A stretch of DNA of 64,000 nucleotides from contig JAEZMV010000002.1 of assembly GCA_023414875.1 (NCBI GenBank), positions 124,001-188,000 on the forward strand. Reading direction: 5' to 3'. The stretch is from Bacillota bacterium (GTDB taxonomy: Bacteria; Bacillota; Clostridia; Lachnospirales; Lachnospiraceae). The translations under genes and the position numbers were made by a program. Positions within the stretch are counted from its first letter, which is position 1; each line of letters begins with the position of its first letter. This document shows positions 52,271-61,439 of this stretch, piece by piece. A model generated the notes under the pieces. It saw only the letters and a list, made by a program, of their open reading frames with translations. It was not told the DNA's origin and made no database searches.

Positions 52271-53177
52271 TACCTCCAATCATGTCAATAAAATAATTCT
52301 CAAGATTGGTTCCTTCGCGGTTTACCGTGAATACCTTTACTCCATGCTTAACCAGGGTCTGTACCAGAACATCTGAATCATTCACATATTGATATATTTT
52401 AATGATATTGTCATTTAATACGATATAATCTCTGCAGCCGAGCTCCTTTTCAAGAATTATAGCTGCCTTGACGGTATCATCCACGATAGTTGATAAATAT
52501 AATCTGCATTTTTCATTAATTACCGCTGCTGAGTTTTCTTCCAGAAATACCCCTTTATCAATAAAACCGTATACAGTCGCTATCTGTGAAAGCTCACTTA
52601 AGATATGACTGGATATAATGATTGTTATATTTCGTTCCCTATTTAACCTCTTAAGAATTTCTCTAAACTCTGCAATTCCTACCGGGTCCAAACCATTGAT
52701 TGGCTCATCCAGGATTAAAACATCAGGGCTCCCTAAAAGTGCTAATCCAAGACCCAACCTTTGCTTCATACCTAATGAAAAAGCCTTAAAAGGCTTATTG
52801 CCTACCTCAGACAAACCGACCTGTTGAAGAACTTCTTCAATGCACCCTCTTCCAGCTATTCCGCGCTGCAGCCTATAGTATTCTAAATTCTTTTTCGCCG
52901 AAAGATAGGGGAAAAAACTAGGTGTTTCTATAATACAACCCATTCTCTGTCTTTGTTGGTTTATGTCTTTTTCCGAAGCTCGTCCAAAAAGCTCGATGCT
53001 CCCGGAACTTAACGGGATGACACCGCTAAGAATTTTCAAAATCGTTGTTTTACCGGCTCCGTTTTTCCCGATCAAACCATAAATATCTCCTTGCTTTACC
53101 GTAAGATTGATGTTATCGAGAGAAAAGTGCCGGTCGTACTTTTTTGTCATGTTATATGTCTTGATTACTGTTTCCAT
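52257..53177 (-). CDS. ABC transporter ATP-binding protein (BcrA-like)
   Basis: 306 residues. Walker A GKNGAGKTTILK, signature FSLGMKQRLGLGLALL, Walker B VLILDEPINGLDP and the His switch IIISSHILSEL are intact. The C-terminal 90 residues form the regulatory extension seen in BcrA/LanF-type ATPases. GGAGGATTGTT precedes the ATG. It is second in the operon, after the response regulator. Such ATPases energise removal of bacitracin, lantibiotics or other membrane-active peptides; the substrate here is unknown. Confidence 0.92.
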   Translation of the reverse strand: METVIKTYNMTKKYDRHFSLDNINLTVKQGDIYGLIGKNGAGKTTILKILSGVIPLSSGSIELFGRASEKDINQQRQRMGCIIETPSFFPYLSAKKNLEYYRLQRGIAGRGCIEEVLQQVGLSEVGNKPFKAFSLGMKQRLGLGLALLGSPDVLILDEPINGLDPVGIAEFREILKRLNRERNITIIISSHILSELSQIATVYGFIDKGVFLEENSAAVINEKCRLYLSTIVDDTVKAAIILEKELGCRDYIVLNDNIIKIYQYVNDSDVLVQTLVKHGVKVFTVNREGTNLENYFIDMIGGNASD

Positions 53178-53260
53178 AACAATCCTCCTTTCTTATAGCT
53201 TTAGAATATAGCTCAAACTTCAAGAAAGTTTAAAAAAAGTCTAAATTATGTCTTAAGTTT

Positions 53261-53953
53261 TTATTCGTGCATTTTAAAACCTATCCCCCAGACTGTCTGA
53301 ATGTATTCTGTATCCGGGTCAATTATGGCTATTTTTGAGCGAATATTGCTAATATGTACATTTACTGTATTATCATCTCCCATAAATCTATCATTCCAGA
53401 CATTCTCAAACAGATTTGCCTTCGTAAATACTTTATTAGGATATCGAAGTAAAAGCTCCAGAATAGAGAACTCCTTCGAGGTGAGCATAATTTCAGTTTC
53501 CTGCACAAATACTCTATGATTTTCAAAATCCATTCGAAGATCTTTATATACAATCTCATTCTGCGCTATATTTGCATTAGAAAACACAACATACCTTCTG
53601 AGTTGTGCTTCAATTCGGGCAACAACCTCATTTACATCAAAGGGTTTAGAGATAAAATCATCTGCTCCTAACCGCAAAACATCAATTTTAGAATCTGGTG
53701 AGTCCTTCGCAGAGATTACTATGATTGGCATTAATTTAACCTTGCGAATACGCTTAATTAAATCCTCTCCTGTGATACCCGGAAGCATCAGATCCAGCAA
53801 TACCAGATGGTATTCATACATATTTAAGTATACCTCTGCTTCGCTTCCCGAGTAAGCACATCGGGTATGATATCCATTTTTTTGTATAATCCCACATAGC
53901 AAATTATTTATGTCTGCATCATCTTCAACGATTAATATATTAATATTCTTCAT
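53261..53953 (-). CDS. OmpR-family response regulator
   Basis: 230 residues: receiver domain (INILIVEDDADINNLL, phospho-acceptor Asp in LVLLDLMLPGITGED, Lys in DFISKPFD) and C-terminal winged helix (LTSKEFSILELLLRYPNKVFTKANLFENVW, DNTVNVHISNIRSKI, TVWGIGFKM). GAGGGTTACGG precedes the ATG at 53953. It heads the operon with the ABC transporter and the kinase at 50569-51474 and very probably activates it. Confidence 0.94.
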   Translation of the reverse strand: MKNINILIVEDDADINNLLCGIIQKNGYHTRCAYSGSEAEVYLNMYEYHLVLLDLMLPGITGEDLIKRIRKVKLMPIIVISAKDSPDSKIDVLRLGADDFISKPFDVNEVVARIEAQLRRYVVFSNANIAQNEIVYKDLRMDFENHRVFVQETEIMLTSKEFSILELLLRYPNKVFTKANLFENVWNDRFMGDDNTVNVHISNIRSKIAIIDPDTEYIQTVWGIGFKMHE

Positions 53954-54281
53954 TCCGTAACCCTCGCATTGGAACAATATAATTAAATGTTTCCATATTT
54001 TACACTTTATTCAATATGGTAACATGAGGATTTTTCAATTTCAATCACAACATTCTAGGTAGTGCATTAAATTCCTGTTGATAAATTTGCTGATTGGCAA
54101 TGTCTTGAATTCACTATTTTTATAAGTATTCCAAAACACATAAAATATTTAATTAAATTATACTGATTTATTATGGTGAATTATTGTACTTCTTAAGCAA
54201 TTATGGTATATATAGGTAAAGATACTTCCTAATTTTTAACTATTTAGGGTGATATATTAACTTTCTATAAGGAGAATAATC
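53954..54281. other. Divergent spacer before the giant secreted protein
   Basis: AT-rich, about 330 bp, no gene seen. GGAACAATATAATTAAATGT followed by TTCC (53971-53994) and CCATATT...AATATGG (53992-54019) are dyads just upstream of the response-regulator gene and may be its autoregulatory sites. TATAAGGAGAATAATC supplies the ribosome-binding site of the following gene. Confidence 0.45.
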
Positions 54282-57200
54282 ATGAAAATGACTTTTAGTT
54301 TAAAAATGAGACTTCTGGTTTTGTTAGGAAGCCTCCTAATCGGAAGCATATTTGGTATGGCTTTAATACCTAATTCCAGGGCTAAGGCAGCTATTACACC
54401 TGCCGATTATCCGAATGTGCAATTCAACACTTTATTTAATACGGGTACATATGGAGCCGACGATATCGCATTTGCCGATGGTTTTATCTATACGATCGAT
54501 AGCGATTCTGGAATAACAGAGTGTGTTAGAAAATATGATCAATCAGGCAATAAGATACTCGGTTTTGATACCTCAGAATCCTCTTCTCTCAGCGGAATAT
54601 GCGTTGATTCCGGATATCTTTACATATCTGATCAAAATAAACACTTGATTTATAAATATGATACCCTTGGAAATAAAATAGGAGAGGTCGCTACCGAATT
54701 AGGACCCTATGATATCACTGTAAAAGACGGCTATCTTTATGTTGTATGCCAAATTGCTCAAAAGGTGCAAAAAATATCGACCTCTTTATCAGTTGCCGCA
54801 ACCTATGATGTCAGTTCAGATTTTACAGGACCAAAATCCATCACTACGGATGGGAGTTATATATATGTGGGTAATTTTTATAATGATGGAAAAATTGTAA
54901 AATATGATGCGACTTTCAATAAAACGAGAGAGTATATTGGTTTTGACGGTAACCCTCAGTATATGCAGGCGCAGGACCTATTCTATTATGATAATCATAT
55001 CTATGTTTCGACCGGCTATTATATAATCAGCATCACCGTTGATACCATGGAGCAAGCATATTCTTGGATCCCGGATATACCTACCTCCGCCTGTGTAACA
55101 GCGGACGGTAATTTTCTGGCTACAACTGGCTCTGGTGGCTCTAATATTAAGATATCAAGAATTGCAAAAAGCAATAATAATTTAAGCTCACTTACGGTTA
55201 GCGGAGGCTATTCCTTATCCCCTGTTTTCAGTAGTACGCAATTAAACTATTCCGTAACTGTTCCTAGCACCGCAACCAGTCTGGACATAACTCCTACCGT
55301 AGAAGACAATACCGCTGCGCTATATGTCGATTGGATTCTTGTTACAAGCGGAGTAGCCAAGAGTATTACACTTACCAACCCCACGACAAATGTTACAATA
55401 GCTGTGAAGGCGGAGAATAATACCTATAAAAATTATATTCTTACTATCACAAAGGAAAAAAGCAGTGACAGTACCTTGAAATCCCTTGCTTTTACAGATT
55501 ATAGTGACTTTACGTCTTCCTTTAACAGTGCTACTACAAATTATACTCTACAGGTACCTCAGGGGACAACCAATGTCGAATTCGTACCCACTGCAAATCA
55601 TACAGGGGCTATGCTTTTTATTAATAATATATACTCTTCCAGCGGAACTACTCAAACTTATAATGTTGGACCGGGAGATAATCTATTAAAAATTCTTGTA
55701 ATTGCAGAAGATACTGTCACAAGAACTAATTATTATGTAAATGTACGAGTAAAATCTGCACCTGATTGCAGATATATCACATATCTGGATGCAGGATCAC
55801 AATTTCTGGATGGTGGAACCACCATATATGATAATTATCTATATATCGGTCAGTTAAGTCAATGTGCATTTTTGTTTAATTTAAGTGATGTTACAGGAAC
55901 TGTAGTAGAGGCTAGTTTAAATATGAAAACTCAAACTGGAGATTTCCCTGGAGAACGGGACTTTGAATATGATTTGTACAACGCAGAGGACAGCTGGGTG
56001 GGGGGTATTTCATTTCCAGCAGAGCGTAATAACGTATTATTGGATGTGAAGGACGACAGAAAACCCCCTTATAATATATCTTTTGACGTTACAAACATTA
56101 TCAATCAAACTTTAAAAACAGTTGATAAACAAACATCCCTGGTATTTGATTCTCCTGATGAGAATTATATTGGAGTATATGACAATAACGCGCCCGCCGC
56201 TTGGGACAGGCCATATCTCTTTATCAGGCTCCAAGCAATTGATACGTTAACCGCCACCTATGATGACTCCACCCCTCAGGATATCACATTTCATATCTCT
56301 GTCGAGGATACGTTGAGCAGTATCGTTAACGGAGCTCATACATTAATTGAGGGAACTGATTATACGTACACGTTATCCGAGAAGACTATTACAATTAAGA
56401 AGGAATACCTGACTACCCTTGCTACGGGTAGCTATGATTTTATCGTCGATTTGGCCGAAAGCACGAGTCAGACTTTAACGGTTACTGTCGTTAAGGATTC
56501 CTACACGATCGCTGCATTGGATGACGTTACTTTAAATGAAGTTAACAAAGATTATGTGGCGGGCTCTCAGCAGACGAAATCCATAACTCTTCAAAAAACC
56601 GGTACAATGAATCTTGTTGATATAGCAGCTTCGATCAGCGGGGGCATTAACAGTAAATTTATCATCACACAGCCGGTGAATACAACACTTAACCAAACCA
56701 CTACTTCGACGACCTTTACCGTCAAAGCAAAAGACGGACTGGCTCCCGGCACCTATACTGAGACGATTACAATAAAAGCGGACAATATGAAAGATGTGAC
56801 CTTTTTGGTTACTCAGGTAGTAAATGCACCTCCGCAGGCTGCTTCTGTACATTTTACCGGAGTAAAAATGCTTGGCGTGACCTTGACCGGACATTACACC
56901 TATGAAGATGCAGATGGTGATATCGAAGGAACTTCTGTTTATCAATGGTATCGCTCGAATAATGCATCCGGTGCAGGCAAAGTAGCAATCTCAGGAGCTA
57001 CCTTAATAACTTATTCCCTACAGTTGGATGATATTGGATATTATATCAGCTTTGAAGTAACACCGAAGGCTAGTACCGGCTCCATCGAAGGAACGGCTGT
57101 CATGAGCTCCTATGTAGGCGCTGTCGTTCCTAAGTATGCGATTACACTGACCGGTGACGCTACAGAGAATGATGTGGATCATACAATTGATATCACCTAC

Positions 57201-59738
57201 AGCGTAGACCCTGCCTTCACTGCAGCCATTACCGGCGTCAGCTTCAACGGACATGCTTTAGTGCCTGGTCAGTATACAGTGGATACCACCAATAACAATA
57301 AAATAACCCTTAACCCAGGAGCAAATACGGGAAGCGATATCCAGAATTCTTATCTCAGAACAGCAGGTACCGGAGATATTATTATCAGTGCAACCGGATA
57401 TAACAACAGCGTAGTGCGGCAGACGATTACTGCCGGAGTTGTCTCAAGTCTTGCGATAACAACACAGCCGGACGCTGGTGTGATAAGCGGCGTCGAATTT
57501 TACAAACATCCGGTAGTATCATTAAAGGACATCTATGGAAACCTCTGTACGAATGGACCATCCGCAGCAGCAACGGTTACTGCAGAGGTAACGCCGGGAA
57601 CGAGCGGAAGCTGTACGATAACCGGAACTACCGATGTGAGTGCAGTCGCAGGTGTAGCAACCTTCACGGGTCTTAAATGCTACCAAGTCATCCCGGGACT
57701 TGGAGCTATCACTTTCAGTTCAGGATCTGTGACAGTAAACAGCAATCCCTTTAAAATTCCTCCGAAGCAATCGATTATAACAGTTTCGGACAGAACAAAT
57801 AATAATGTAGATAATGATATAGAGATTACCTTTACCCCGAATTCAGATTTTGAGGGAAAGATTACCTCGATAACCTATGGTGACAACTTACTCTCAATGA
57901 CAACTGACTACATAATAGAGAGCGGAAAGATAACCTTAAAACCCCAGGGCGGTAATCCTGCACTGACAACCGCCACCCCCCTTAAAAATATAATCATCAC
58001 GGCGACCGGTTATCTAGATTCCTATATATCTCAAGCCATCGGCCATGGCGCTTTGGCATCCCTGACACTAACCGGAAATATAACCGCACCTGCAAGCAAC
58101 GGAGGTTTATTTGCAGGACAGCCGGTGATTACATTGAAGGATCAGTATGGTAATATCTGTACCGGAGATAACAGTACCACGGTGACTGTATCAAAGAAGG
58201 ATTCCGGAACATGGACGCTGTCCGGGACCGTTACAGCAACAGCCGTGAACGGTGTTGTTACCTTTCTTGATCTGGGAACCACCAATTCCGCCCATGTTGC
58301 AGGTGCACAGTTAGCATTTAATACGACCGGAATTCCGGAAGTATTGAGTGCTGCAGTTAATCTTCCTGCACCGGCTTCGCCACCGCCATCACCTGTAACC
58401 CCATCATCACCTTCATCGACACCAGCACCGGTTGCAACGGAACAAATAACTGGTGAAATAATGCAGGGTACCTCGAATGATACAATAGCTCAAATAATGA
58501 TTGAGAGGGCAACCTATGCCGACGGTAGTAAAACAGATTCGGTAACCTTTCATGAGTCCAAAGTAGCGGAAGTGATTGAGGAGCTTAAAAAGAGCGGAGA
58601 AAGTACCGCAAGAATTGTGATTCCTGATAAGAAGGATGAAGTATCACAGACAACCGTCAAACTCCCTACCGACACCATAGACACATTGGCAAAGGGTGAC
58701 ATCGGACTTCAGATAGCTACAGAAGATGCTAAGATTGATATCCCTCAGAAAGCTATACAGACGGTAAACGATAATTCGAAGGAAGATCTATACTTCAATT
58801 TAGTACCGGTTACTGAAGAGAAACAACAGAAGGAAATCATTGAACGCTCTATATTTAAGGCAGCGCTTGTAAGCGGCTCTTCCGATAGTTCGATTGCTGT
58901 TGTCGGAGTCCCTGTGACGATTGAAACAAATATGCCCTCTACCGATGTGTATATCACACTTCCTTTAAGTGGAGTAACTATTCCAACGGATGAGGCAGAA
59001 AAAGAAGCTTTCTTAAACCAACTTGCAGTATATATTGAACACAGTGATGGAACTAAGGAGCTTATTAAGGGTGAACTCGTTACTTATAGTGATGGTGTTA
59101 TGGGAATTAAATTCCATATCACTAAGTTCAGTATCTTTACGATAGTCCGCACGAATGCATTAGCTAATCAAACCGTATCTGCTTCCTGTGATGTAACAAA
59201 GGTAACCGTTCCGAAGAAAACAACCCTCGATGGTACAAAGATCACTTCAACTGTAGCTAACAAGATAAGCGATGTCACGATAAAATTGAAGGTGAGTGAT
59301 AAGGCTTTCTGGGAACTATATAGTGATAAGGCATGTACAAAGCTCTTATCCAATCATACGATGAAGTTAAAAACAGGTACAAACAAGGCCTATATTAAGG
59401 TTACTGCTGAGAACGGAACTACTAAGATATATACTATTACCATAACCAGACAGAAATCTTCAGCTGCCGCTGTTACAAAGGTGACCGCACCGGCAAAAGC
59501 GGTGATAAAGGATACTGTCATAACAGCAACGGTGAAAAGCAGTACGGATAAGCTGACATTTAAGGTTAGTGTAAGCAATAAAGCTACCTGGGTGCTATAC
59601 AGTGATAAGGCCTGCAAGAAGAAAATAGATATAAGCCGGATCAATCTGAAGACCGGATTGAATACGTTTTATCTCAAGATAACTGCTGAGGATGGGAAGA
59701 CCAGTAAAGTATATACCGTTAAGATTACACGTAAGTAA
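54282..59738 (+). CDS. Giant secreted multi-domain beta-sandwich protein
   Basis: 1818 residues with an N-terminal signal peptide (KMRLLVLLGSLLIGSIFG..., likely cleaved after SRAKA near residue 36). Approximate layout: 40-295 NHL-like beta-propeller; 300-391 and 400-491 cadherin-like sandwiches; 497-655 DNRLRE-like domain; 655-737 X2-like module; 740-950 two further sandwiches; 950-1053 and 1163-1256 a pair resembling DUF1533/haemoglobin-interacting modules, each followed by an Ig-like repeat (LKDIYGNLCT, LKDQYGNICT); 1362-1387 Pro/Ser-rich linker; 1387-1626 unassigned; 1630-1724 and 1727-1818 two cadherin-like domains. No LPXTG, SLH or membrane anchor is visible at the end. No catalytic domain is evident; adhesion, matrix or polysaccharide binding is likely. 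Confidence 0.85.
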   Translation: MKMTFSLKMRLLVLLGSLLIGSIFGMALIPNSRAKAAITPADYPNVQFNTLFNTGTYGADDIAFADGFIYTIDSDSGITECVRKYDQSGNKILGFDTSESSSLSGICVDSGYLYISDQNKHLIYKYDTLGNKIGEVATELGPYDITVKDGYLYVVCQIAQKVQKISTSLSVAATYDVSSDFTGPKSITTDGSYIYVGNFYNDGKIVKYDATFNKTREYIGFDGNPQYMQAQDLFYYDNHIYVSTGYYIISITVDTMEQAYSWIPDIPTSACVTADGNFLATTGSGGSNIKISRIAKSNNNLSSLTVSGGYSLSPVFSSTQLNYSVTVPSTATSLDITPTVEDNTAALYVDWILVTSGVAKSITLTNPTTNVTIAVKAENNTYKNYILTITKEKSSDSTLKSLAFTDYSDFTSSFNSATTNYTLQVPQGTTNVEFVPTANHTGAMLFINNIYSSSGTTQTYNVGPGDNLLKILVIAEDTVTRTNYYVNVRVKSAPDCRYITYLDAGSQFLDGGTTIYDNYLYIGQLSQCAFLFNLSDVTGTVVEASLNMKTQTGDFPGERDFEYDLYNAEDSWVGGISFPAERNNVLLDVKDDRKPPYNISFDVTNIINQTLKTVDKQTSLVFDSPDENYIGVYDNNAPAAWDRPYLFIRLQAIDTLTATYDDSTPQDITFHISVEDTLSSIVNGAHTLIEGTDYTYTLSEKTITIKKEYLTTLATGSYDFIVDLAESTSQTLTVTVVKDSYTIAALDDVTLNEVNKDYVAGSQQTKSITLQKTGTMNLVDIAASISGGINSKFIITQPVNTTLNQTTTSTTFTVKAKDGLAPGTYTETITIKADNMKDVTFLVTQVVNAPPQAASVHFTGVKMLGVTLTGHYTYEDADGDIEGTSVYQWYRSNNASGAGKVAISGATLITYSLQLDDIGYYISFEVTPKASTGSIEGTAVMSSYVGAVVPKYAITLTGDATENDVDHTIDITYSVDPAFTAAITGVSFNGHALVPGQYTVDTTNNNKITLNPGANTGSDIQNSYLRTAGTGDIIISATGYNNSVVRQTITAGVVSSLAITTQPDAGVISGVEFYKHPVVSLKDIYGNLCTNGPSAAATVTAEVTPGTSGSCTITGTTDVSAVAGVATFTGLKCYQVIPGLGAITFSSGSVTVNSNPFKIPPKQSIITVSDRTNNNVDNDIEITFTPNSDFEGKITSITYGDNLLSMTTDYIIESGKITLKPQGGNPALTTATPLKNIIITATGYLDSYISQAIGHGALASLTLTGNITAPASNGGLFAGQPVITLKDQYGNICTGDNSTTVTVSKKDSGTWTLSGTVTATAVNGVVTFLDLGTTNSAHVAGAQLAFNTTGIPEVLSAAVNLPAPASPPPSPVTPSSPSSTPAPVATEQITGEIMQGTSNDTIAQIMIERATYADGSKTDSVTFHESKVAEVIEELKKSGESTARIVIPDKKDEVSQTTVKLPTDTIDTLAKGDIGLQIATEDAKIDIPQKAIQTVNDNSKEDLYFNLVPVTEEKQQKEIIERSIFKAALVSGSSDSSIAVVGVPVTIETNMPSTDVYITLPLSGVTIPTDEAEKEAFLNQLAVYIEHSDGTKELIKGELVTYSDGVMGIKFHITKFSIFTIVRTNALANQTVSASCDVTKVTVPKKTTLDGTKITSTVANKISDVTIKLKVSDKAFWELYSDKACTKLLSNHTMKLKTGTNKAYIKVTAENGTTKIYTITITRQKSSAAAVTKVTAPAKAVIKDTVITATVKSSTDKLTFKVSVSNKATWVLYSDKACKKKIDISRINLKTGLNTFYLKITAEDGKTSKVYTVKITRK

Positions 59739-59896
59739 GTATCGTTAGGTAACACCTGTAAGAATTATTTATATAATTCTCACCAGAAATGTGGTATTTA
59801 TTGCCAAGACACAAGATTATTTACATTACCCATTTTACAACAACAAATATTTTTTTACACAACCTATATAAGACATAAATAATTTTACACTACTTT

Positions 59897-59943
59897 AAAA
59901 AGAATTCCACCAAGGTACATAGTACTCCAGTGGAATTCTTTTT
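59897..59943. terminator. Bidirectional terminator between giant protein and XRE regulator
   Basis: AAAAAGAATTCCAC (59897-59910) and GTGGAATTCTTTTT (59930-59943) form a perfect 14-bp stem with an inner GTAC/GTAC pairing. It serves both convergent genes. Confidence 0.88.
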
Positions 59944-60000
59944 ATGCTCACTAAATCACGATTATATGAAAGCTATATAATACCATCTCTTTAATTATTC

Positions 60001-60750
60001 CTAAAGGAATGGAGCTATCTTTTTAAATGCTTTGAGATCACCCTTTTTCACCAGTGAATCTGCAAGTTTCTGTATTGTACTATTGCTAAGAAAAGGATAT
60101 AAACCAGGACAATCAGATATATCTCCTTCCTCCATTGAATTCAAAACCAGATAATCGAGTGTTTCCTCCTTGATGAATGGAGCCAAGCCCAAAATCTGTG
60201 ATAATTTCCCTATCTCCTGTACTTTTCCTACTAACTTATTCAAGGCTTCTTCGCTTAAAAAGGGAGCAACCCCACATAAAAGCTCGATACTTTCTACATT
60301 ATCAACCTTATCCACGAAAAGGTTTAAGTATTCTTCCCCTACAAAAGGTGCTATACACAACAGATCTGCTATGGAAATATGTACTTCATCTCGTTCAAGT
60401 ACACAATTAAATAATCTTTCTGTCTGCTTAGGCTTTAATATCGGAGCAACTTCACCTATGATTTGCGCAGATACCTTATTCTCCTGTACATATGTCTCTG
60501 CATCACCTATTACTACGTGCTTTATTAGAGTGCAGCCTTCTCCCTCAGATAATAATTCATCAATACTACAGCCTAATATAACAGCCAATTCCGGAAGTTT
60601 CGCTATATCGGGCATCGAGTTACCTCTTTCCCAATTACTCACTGCCTGATAGCTGACACCCATAGCATCTGCCATATCCATCTGAGTTATATTCTTTTCT
60701 TTACGCATATTTGCTATCTTCTTACCTATCGCTATATTACTAAATGCCAT
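60001..60750 (-). CDS. XRE-family regulator with 28-residue C-terminal repeats
   Basis: 249 residues. Residues 5-65 are a Cro/CI-type helix-turn-helix (GKKIANMRKEKNITQMDMADAMGVSYQAVSNWERG). From about 90 onward the protein consists of repeats of 28 residues, each with a core like IAPFVGEEYLNLFVDKV: IAPFV, VAPFL, LAPFI, LYPFL and IAPFL at constant spacing, preceded by a less regular unit (VAPIL). The repeats look like helical hairpins (HEAT-like). GAGGTATCAG precedes the ATG. It is monocistronic, with a leader containing three small hairpins. A repeat scaffold on an XRE domain suggests binding of a protein or peptide signal; target unknown. Confidence 0.87.
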   Translation of the reverse strand: MAFSNIAIGKKIANMRKEKNITQMDMADAMGVSYQAVSNWERGNSMPDIAKLPELAVILGCSIDELLSEGEGCTLIKHVVIGDAETYVQENKVSAQIIGEVAPILKPKQTERLFNCVLERDEVHISIADLLCIAPFVGEEYLNLFVDKVDNVESIELLCGVAPFLSEEALNKLVGKVQEIGKLSQILGLAPFIKEETLDYLVLNSMEEGDISDCPGLYPFLSNSTIQKLADSLVKKGDLKAFKKIAPFL

Positions 60751-61439
60751 TCTACTGATACCTCATTTCCTATATTTTTAATAAAGATAGTGTGTATAGT
60801 CTCGCTAAATACATGCGAGCCATTAGAAGAATAGCAAAAACGGCTATTCTTCATAATCTATGCCCATAAAACATGGGCGTTAGTATGTTTCACTTCACAA
60901 GTATTCTATCAACTTTGATCTCTTATTGTAAGCAATTGTTAGTTGAGTTTTCATAGTAATAGTTCAATTATTTCTTGAGTTACACATAAAATTATCTTTT
61001 TGTTTTACAAATGCACCAGCTCAATAAAATAAAGACAGTTAAGGGAAGTTGTTCCTTAATAATTATGTTTTCCATAAAATATTCAAATTCTAGAAATACT
61101 GAAAAACAGAACAACTTATATTTTTATTATGAGTGTTATTATTAAAATTTCAATACTTTTGTGTACAAACTACTTGCTTTTAAGGATAAAGCAATATTAT
61201 GTGATACTGGTTATTATAAATCATTAAGTTTTTAGCATTTAGTTAATCCTTCATTAACGAAACAATTGATATTCGACAAGAAAAGTGGTATGCTACCACG
61301 GTGAATACGAAAGAATATCATTACAGAGTATAAAATTTAAGATTGAAAAGAAACTTCCTGAATGAGCTTATATAAATAAACTCTTCTAGATTTTTCTTTC
61401 CAGTTATTTAGGCTGCCAAAAGGCTGCATGGAGGTTAAT
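60751..61439. other. 690-bp intergenic region with hairpin trio and ABC-F leader
   Basis: Close to the XRE start are three consecutive hairpins: CTCGC/GCGAG (60801-60819), AAGAATAGC/GCTATTCTT (60827-60851) and GCCCAT/ATGGGC (60862-60878). The rest is AT-rich. A plus-strand promoter, TTGATA (61266-61271), 17 bases, TATGCT (61289-61294), leaves a leader of about 140 bases before the ABC-F start. Near its end, GGCTGCCAAAAGGCTGC forms a direct repeat. No credible gene of useful length was found. Confidence 0.55.

Noticed and set aside
56532..57254. Open frames on the minus strand inside the giant secreted protein gene
   Set aside because: They are antisense shadows of a continuous 1818-codon gene and have no ribosome-binding sites.
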